DNA from: Bradyrhizobium erythrophlei
Lineage (GTDB): Bacteria; Pseudomonadota; Alphaproteobacteria; Rhizobiales; Xanthobacteraceae
Direction of reading: 5' to 3'
Length of the DNA: 64,000 nucleotides
Assembly: GCF_900129425.1 (NCBI RefSeq)
Contig: NZ_LT670817.1
Location: forward strand, 7,130,001-7,194,000
Made by a program: the position numbers and the translations under genes. Positions 60,788-64,000 of the stretch are shown here, piece after piece (positions within the stretch are counted from its first letter, which is position 1; every line of letters starts with the position of its first letter). The notes beneath the pieces were generated by a model. That model searched no databases and had not been told where the DNA came from. It saw only the letters and a program-made list of their open reading frames with translations.

Positions 60788-61624
60788 ATGTCGTTCGGTG
60801 ATCTTATCTGGCTTTTCTTCATATTCTCGGCGGTCCAGCCGATGTTGCAGCAGAAGATGCTCGAGGCCATGCGGGTGCGCAAGATCTCGCAACTCGAACG
60901 CGAGCGAAAATCGCGGGTGATCCTGCTGGTGCATCGGCAGGAGACCATGCGGTTCCTCGGGTTTCCCGTCGCGCGCTACATCGACATCAACGATTCCGAA
61001 GAGGTTCTGCGCGCCATCCAGATGACGGACGCCGATGTACCGCTCGACCTCGTCCTCCACACCCCGGGGGGTCTTGTACTAGCGGCGCTGCAAATCGCCA
61101 AGGCGGTTCGTGAGCACAAGGCCAGGGTTACGGTGTTTGTGCCCCACTATGCCATGTCTGGCGGCACGCTGATCGCGCTCGCAGCCGACGAAATCGTCAT
61201 GTGCGAGCATTCCGTTCTCGGTCCAATCGATCCGCAACTTGGAGAATCGCCGGCGGCGTCGCTCATCAAGGTCGTCGAGCAAAAGCCGATGGCCAAAATC
61301 GACGATAAAACGCTGATCATGGCCGACGTCGGACGCAAGGCCATTACGCAGGTCAGACAGGCGGCAAGCGAATTACTGACCCGTCACCTGCCCGCCGAAC
61401 AGGCAACGGCACTCGCAGAAAAACTCTCGGCCGGCATATGGACGCACGATTATCCGATATGGGCTTCGACCGGAAAGTCGCTTGGCTTGCCGGTAAGCAC
61501 CAAGATGCCGAACGATGTTCTGCAACTCCTGACGCTCTATCCGCAACCCGTTCGCATGCAGGGCGGCGGCGTGGAATATCTGCCGGTAGAGCGCCGAAAT
61601 CAGCCTGAAAGCCGTTTCGGATGA
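60788..61624 (+). CDS. SDH-family Clp-fold serine protease
   Basis: A 278-residue protein with one N-terminal membrane helix (LIWLFFIFSAVQPML), a coiled-coil linker (MLEAMRVRKISQLERERKS) and a Clp-fold domain with DLVLHTPGGLVLAALQIA, YAMSGGTLIALAADEIVM (catalytic Ser) and GPIDPQLGESPA. This matches the SDH (Ser-Asp-His) proteinase family, relatives of SppA. GGAGGAC precedes the ATG. Co-directional and 24 bases after the rhomboid, so likely a two-step membrane proteolysis unit. Confidence 0.88.
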   Translation: MSFGDLIWLFFIFSAVQPMLQQKMLEAMRVRKISQLERERKSRVILLVHRQETMRFLGFPVARYIDINDSEEVLRAIQMTDADVPLDLVLHTPGGLVLAALQIAKAVREHKARVTVFVPHYAMSGGTLIALAADEIVMCEHSVLGPIDPQLGESPAASLIKVVEQKPMAKIDDKTLIMADVGRKAITQVRQAASELLTRHLPAEQATALAEKLSAGIWTHDYPIWASTGKSLGLPVSTKMPNDVLQLLTLYPQPVRMQGGGVEYLPVERRNQPESRFG

Positions 61625-62037
61625 CTACTTCAAAGGCGTACCGATCAGCGATTTTAGATCCCGCTGTTGCACCACACGACCAGGGCCCTCACCCTTGTCC
61701 AATCAAATGCGAAGCTGCCAACTGACAGGCGTTTTACTCCTCCCTGTGAGTCACGAGCTAGATGTTCTGCTCGCGTATGAACGGCCGCTTAGCGCGAGGA
61801 GCGGTCGTCGAGGTTAGAGAGCGAATTAGCTTGCCGTGCTTTGCGTCCTGTATCAGCGAGTGAGGCTATCGGTGACGGCTCCACGCGCAACGCACCCAGC
61901 GATGCCGATTGCCGAGCGCCAGCAATGCACCGCAATCCTCGCGTCACCCACCCCCGCCCTAAAGTTTAGCCCCGCGTAGCTGGAACGATCATGACCAAGC
62001 GCTCGTTAATTTGACTCTGTGGCAAGGAGGCCAAGGT
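61625..62037. other. Interval with no gene found
   Basis: These 413 bases show no open frame with a ribosome binding site, no tRNA, no clear terminator and no FNR/FixK-type box. The island's box pattern ends before this stretch, so it may mark the right-hand boundary of the co-regulated region. Confidence 0.5.
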
Positions 62038-62310
62038 ATGAGGATAGTGACCGCGTTCGCTCTCGGAACGGCCATGGTGCTGTGTAACCTGGGGACGTTT
62101 AGTGCCGCAGCCCATGCGCGGAAGGTCAATGTCGTTCGTGAACCACGGGAGAGGCTTGTCGTCACGGTAGTAAGGCCAACTCCTGACTGGGATTCCTATA
62201 TTGTTCCACGATATCGTTATCGCCCTCAAGATGACCGGATTGATCCATACGTCCCGCCCGTAGTGCCGATGGTGAGCTACGGGGCTCAAGAGGAAACGCT
62301 GCCCGGTTAA
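62038..62310 (+). CDS. Small exported hypothetical protein
   Basis: A 90-residue protein with AGGAGG ahead of the ATG and a signal peptide (MRIVTAFALGTAMVLCNLGT, cleavage near AHARK). The mature part has VVTVVRPTPDWDSYIVPRYR and a Pro-rich end. The charged/aromatic content suggests a periplasmic or surface role. No family recognised. Confidence 0.62.
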   Translation: MRIVTAFALGTAMVLCNLGTFSAAAHARKVNVVREPRERLVVTVVRPTPDWDSYIVPRYRYRPQDDRIDPYVPPVVPMVSYGAQEETLPG

Positions 62311-62373
62311 AGCCGCGCTGCGGGCGGGCTCCGCGCCGCGACGGCGCGTGCTTTCGAAAGGACCAGGCGAACA

Positions 62374-62407
62374 GACAGTTCTCTCTCAGAGACAGTTCTC
62401 TCTCAGA
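62374..62407. repeat. Tandem 17-base repeat, two units
   Basis: GACAGTTCTCTCTCAGA occurs at 62374-62390 and again at 62391-62407, followed by a partial inverted copy (AAGAACCGTCTCTT) that could pair with it. It lies just before the hypothetical gene at 62424 and may be part of its 5' leader. Confidence 0.7.
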
Positions 62408-62423
62408 GAAAAGAACCGTCTCT

Positions 62424-62882
62424 TTGCTAAGTTCGTTCGAGCAGTACATGAACGACTGCGAGCTCTACAGCGTCGAGGACATGCGGCCGATCAACGAGAC
62501 CCGCATGGCGGCGCGGTGGAAGCTCGGCAAGGCGCTGGCGGCGGTCAAGCGCGGTAATGGTCCTGGGCGCGGCCAAAAGATGCCTCCCTCAGAGACATCT
62601 TTTCGCAAGCTGCTCACGGAACTTGATCTCGACAAAGGCGTCGCGATGGAGGCCCAGCGCATCGGCGCAATGCCGGACGAGGAAATGGCCCCCGCCTTTG
62701 AGCAGGCGCGGAGCGAGGCCAGGCTGCTGCACTACGGCGAACTGATCGTTCGGGCCAGGCCGTGGTGGTTTAAGGAAAGCCGCGTCGCCAACCTGCTCGG
62801 GCACCCGGCCAAACTTCTTACGCTACGCAAATGGTGCGATGCGAACCACAGATCGCGGGCAAAGTCGTCACCACTGTCGTAG
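62424..62882 (+). CDS. Hypothetical protein of mobile-element type
   Basis: A 152-residue soluble, mostly helical protein. Start is either a TTG at 62424 or an ATG at 62448. Segments: MRPINETRMAARWKLGKALA, PPSETSFRKLLTELDLDKG, then RIGAMPDEEMAPAFEQARS and LHYGELIVRARPWWFKESR. The last region resembles the stretch that precedes the catalytic domain in some MT-A70-type or ParB-linked phage proteins, without their catalytic motif. It could be a truncated version of such a gene. Its neighbour to the right is ParB-like. Confidence 0.5.
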   Translation: MLSSFEQYMNDCELYSVEDMRPINETRMAARWKLGKALAAVKRGNGPGRGQKMPPSETSFRKLLTELDLDKGVAMEAQRIGAMPDEEMAPAFEQARSEARLLHYGELIVRARPWWFKESRVANLLGHPAKLLTLRKWCDANHRSRAKSSPLS

Positions 62883-63235
62883 CGGGTCCAACGCCGTCGC
62901 CTTCAAGGCGACGAGCCGAGGTCTAAAATTTCTCCGAAAAATTTGGCGGAAAAAATTTGCGGGGATGGGGTGAGATCAGAATTGATATATAGAGAGGCTG
63001 GCCGATCTGGCCCTGGCGGGTAGTACTTGACCCCTATTTTCGCCGGGGCACCGGGGCGCTGGTCCCCGCGTTTTTCTCGAAGTGCTCCTAGCCCCCGCTC
63101 GCTGCCGAAGGTGGCGACGTTGAGTCTTGCCTTCCTGGCCCGGTGTCACCCTGGCGGCGGTCTGCCGGGTCAGGCGATCAAGCCGAAGCAACCGCCTTCG
63201 CCTACGTGTTTGGTCCCGGGAGATTGCGTAGATGG
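62883..63235. other. Interval with no gene found
   Basis: No convincing frame, terminator or RNA gene. A short A/T-rich part (about 62926-62962, AAAATTTCTCCGAAAAATTT) stands out from the GC-rich background and could be a promoter or origin-like tract, but nothing else supports that. Confidence 0.35.
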
Positions 63236-64000
63236 TCAGCGAGGCTCATGGGGCACATCTTCTTCTGCCTGGCGTGCGTCTGGATGTTGTGGAATTGCTG
63301 CACCGGTGTTCGCATGCTCCAGCCAGATCGCAACGTCGTTCGCGAACCGGGCGACCTCCCGCAGACGGGAGATGATACTTTTTGCCTCACCAGCTTCAAG
63401 AAGAAGCATCGACCGCGCGACCTCGGCAGGTTTTCCGCTCTGGTACAAAGCCGAACATGCATGAAGAACCCTGTTCAGCTGCGTACGTCTCTCGCAGTGG
63501 AGCTGACTCCGGCGCTCAGCCCGGTCGGCGGCCGCTTTGGGATCAGGGACCGGCTTTGGCTTCCATACAGAGGCTCGGTCCGCTTTGGCCTTCACCGCGG
63601 CCTTCACGGCAGACAAAGGCGATCCGGATTCAACGATCAATCTAGCCTGATCTTGCAGCGGGACGTCCTTCGCAAACGCCTCTGCCGCAGACACCTTCAC
63701 CTCCCCCTGCTCCACAGCGCGGATCAAACCAGGGTCACCATGAGCCTTGACATATCGAGCCCGCTGGCCGCTTCGAACGCTGACATTCATGATCTTTGCT
63801 GCAGCTACTTGCGTCGCAGATGATCCGCCAATTGGCGGATGAGACCCCTTTGGCAGGTTTGCTATACCCGCCAACACCATCGCGCGCTGGCTCGCATCCA
63901 GGTGGCGACGCTTGAGGTTCATGCTGATCACGAATCCGAGGGGATCGATGCCCGGATATTCGACGATCCGAGGTTCGATTCCCTTCAAAACGCAGGCGCT
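63236..64000 (-). CDS. ParB-like nuclease-domain protein, N-terminus outside window
   Basis: The frame is open past the window edge, so the start is not seen; the TTG near 63988 is internal. The visible part shows the second half of a ParB/Srx domain (EYPGIDPLGFVISMNLKRRHL, SQRAMVLAGIANL), then a KorB-like helix-turn-helix region (ATQVAAAKIMNVSVRSGQRA, AVEQGEVKVSAAEAFAKDV) and a long basic/helical tail. Such proteins occur on integrated elements and phages, often next to methyltransferase genes. It points to a mobile element extending beyond the right end. Confidence 0.75.
   Translation of the reverse strand, partial: SACVLKGIEPRIVEYPGIDPLGFVISMNLKRRHLDASQRAMVLAGIANLPKGSHPPIGGSSATQVAAAKIMNVSVRSGQRARYVKAHGDPGLIRAVEQGEVKVSAAEAFAKDVPLQDQARLIVESGSPLSAVKAAVKAKADRASVWKPKPVPDPKAAADRAERRSQLHCERRTQLNRVLHACSALYQSGKPAEVARSMLLLEAGEAKSIISRLREVARFANDVAIWLEHANTGAAIPQHPDARQAEEDVPHEPR

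Noticed and set aside
62341..62420. Possible CRISPR-like array from the tandem repeat
   Set aside because: Only two adjacent 17-base units with no spacers and no cas genes.

Overview
The window looks like a chromosomal segment of an alphaproteobacterium of the Bradyrhizobium/Rhodopseudomonas group. The reasons are high GC, the style of the proteins (FixJ/FixK-type regulators, DUF6894 and bradyrhizobial-type unknowns) and an intergenic repeat at 9462-9571 of a kind I associate with that group. Assignment is by family recognition from sequence; no search was run.

Layout. 1-2390: the 5' part of an MFS transporter and an amidase, co-directional on the minus strand. 2954-4432: an exported caspase-fold protein behind a CRP-type palindrome. 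4433-9400: a worn accessory stretch holding intact DUF3800 and DUF5131 (Gp37/Gp68-like) genes beside remnants (a frameshifted zinc-knuckle gene, an SRAP C-terminus, a tcmP C-terminus, a MOSC N-terminus). 9602-12241: clpB. 12313-13443: a decayed fixJ-like gene convergent with an FNR/FixK-type regulator. This cassette is duplicated, with an intact kinase-fixJ pair, at 27609-30659. 13984-61624: a dense stress island with PRC-barrel proteins, PsiE, an EmrAB-type pump, an AI-2E family permease, three UspA proteins, two Hsp20 proteins, Lon, a quinone oxidoreductase, HdeD, BON, DnaK-GrpE-CbpA-CbpM, a luciferase-like monooxygenase, a release-factor-fold protein, Bax-inhibitor-1, a kinase/receiver/FixJ operon with an ethylene-receptor-like sensor, a TMEM175-type channel, an ene-reductase, a DJ-1/PfpI protein, a UvrA paralogue, a thioredoxin-reductase-like flavoprotein with a cyclic-nucleotide-binding domain, thioredoxin 2, and a rhomboid/SDH protease pair. 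62038-64000: a small exported protein, then element-type genes (a short unknown and a ParB-like protein cut by the window end).

The unifying signal is regulatory. Between 13.8 and 60 kb about 22 intergenic palindromes of the form TTGAY-N4-RTCAA (exact or with one to two mismatches) precede most transcription units, mostly 55-125 bases before a start codon. This is the binding-site form of FNR/FixK-family regulators, and two such regulators are encoded inside the island. I infer a locally concentrated low-oxygen or redox survival regulon covering protein quality control, universal stress proteins, redox enzymes, DNA repair, membrane proteases and many small unknown proteins. A second motif, paired TACGTA hexamers, lies upstream of both FNR/FixK-type genes and of the ethylene-receptor-like kinase and may be the site of the FixJ-type regulators.
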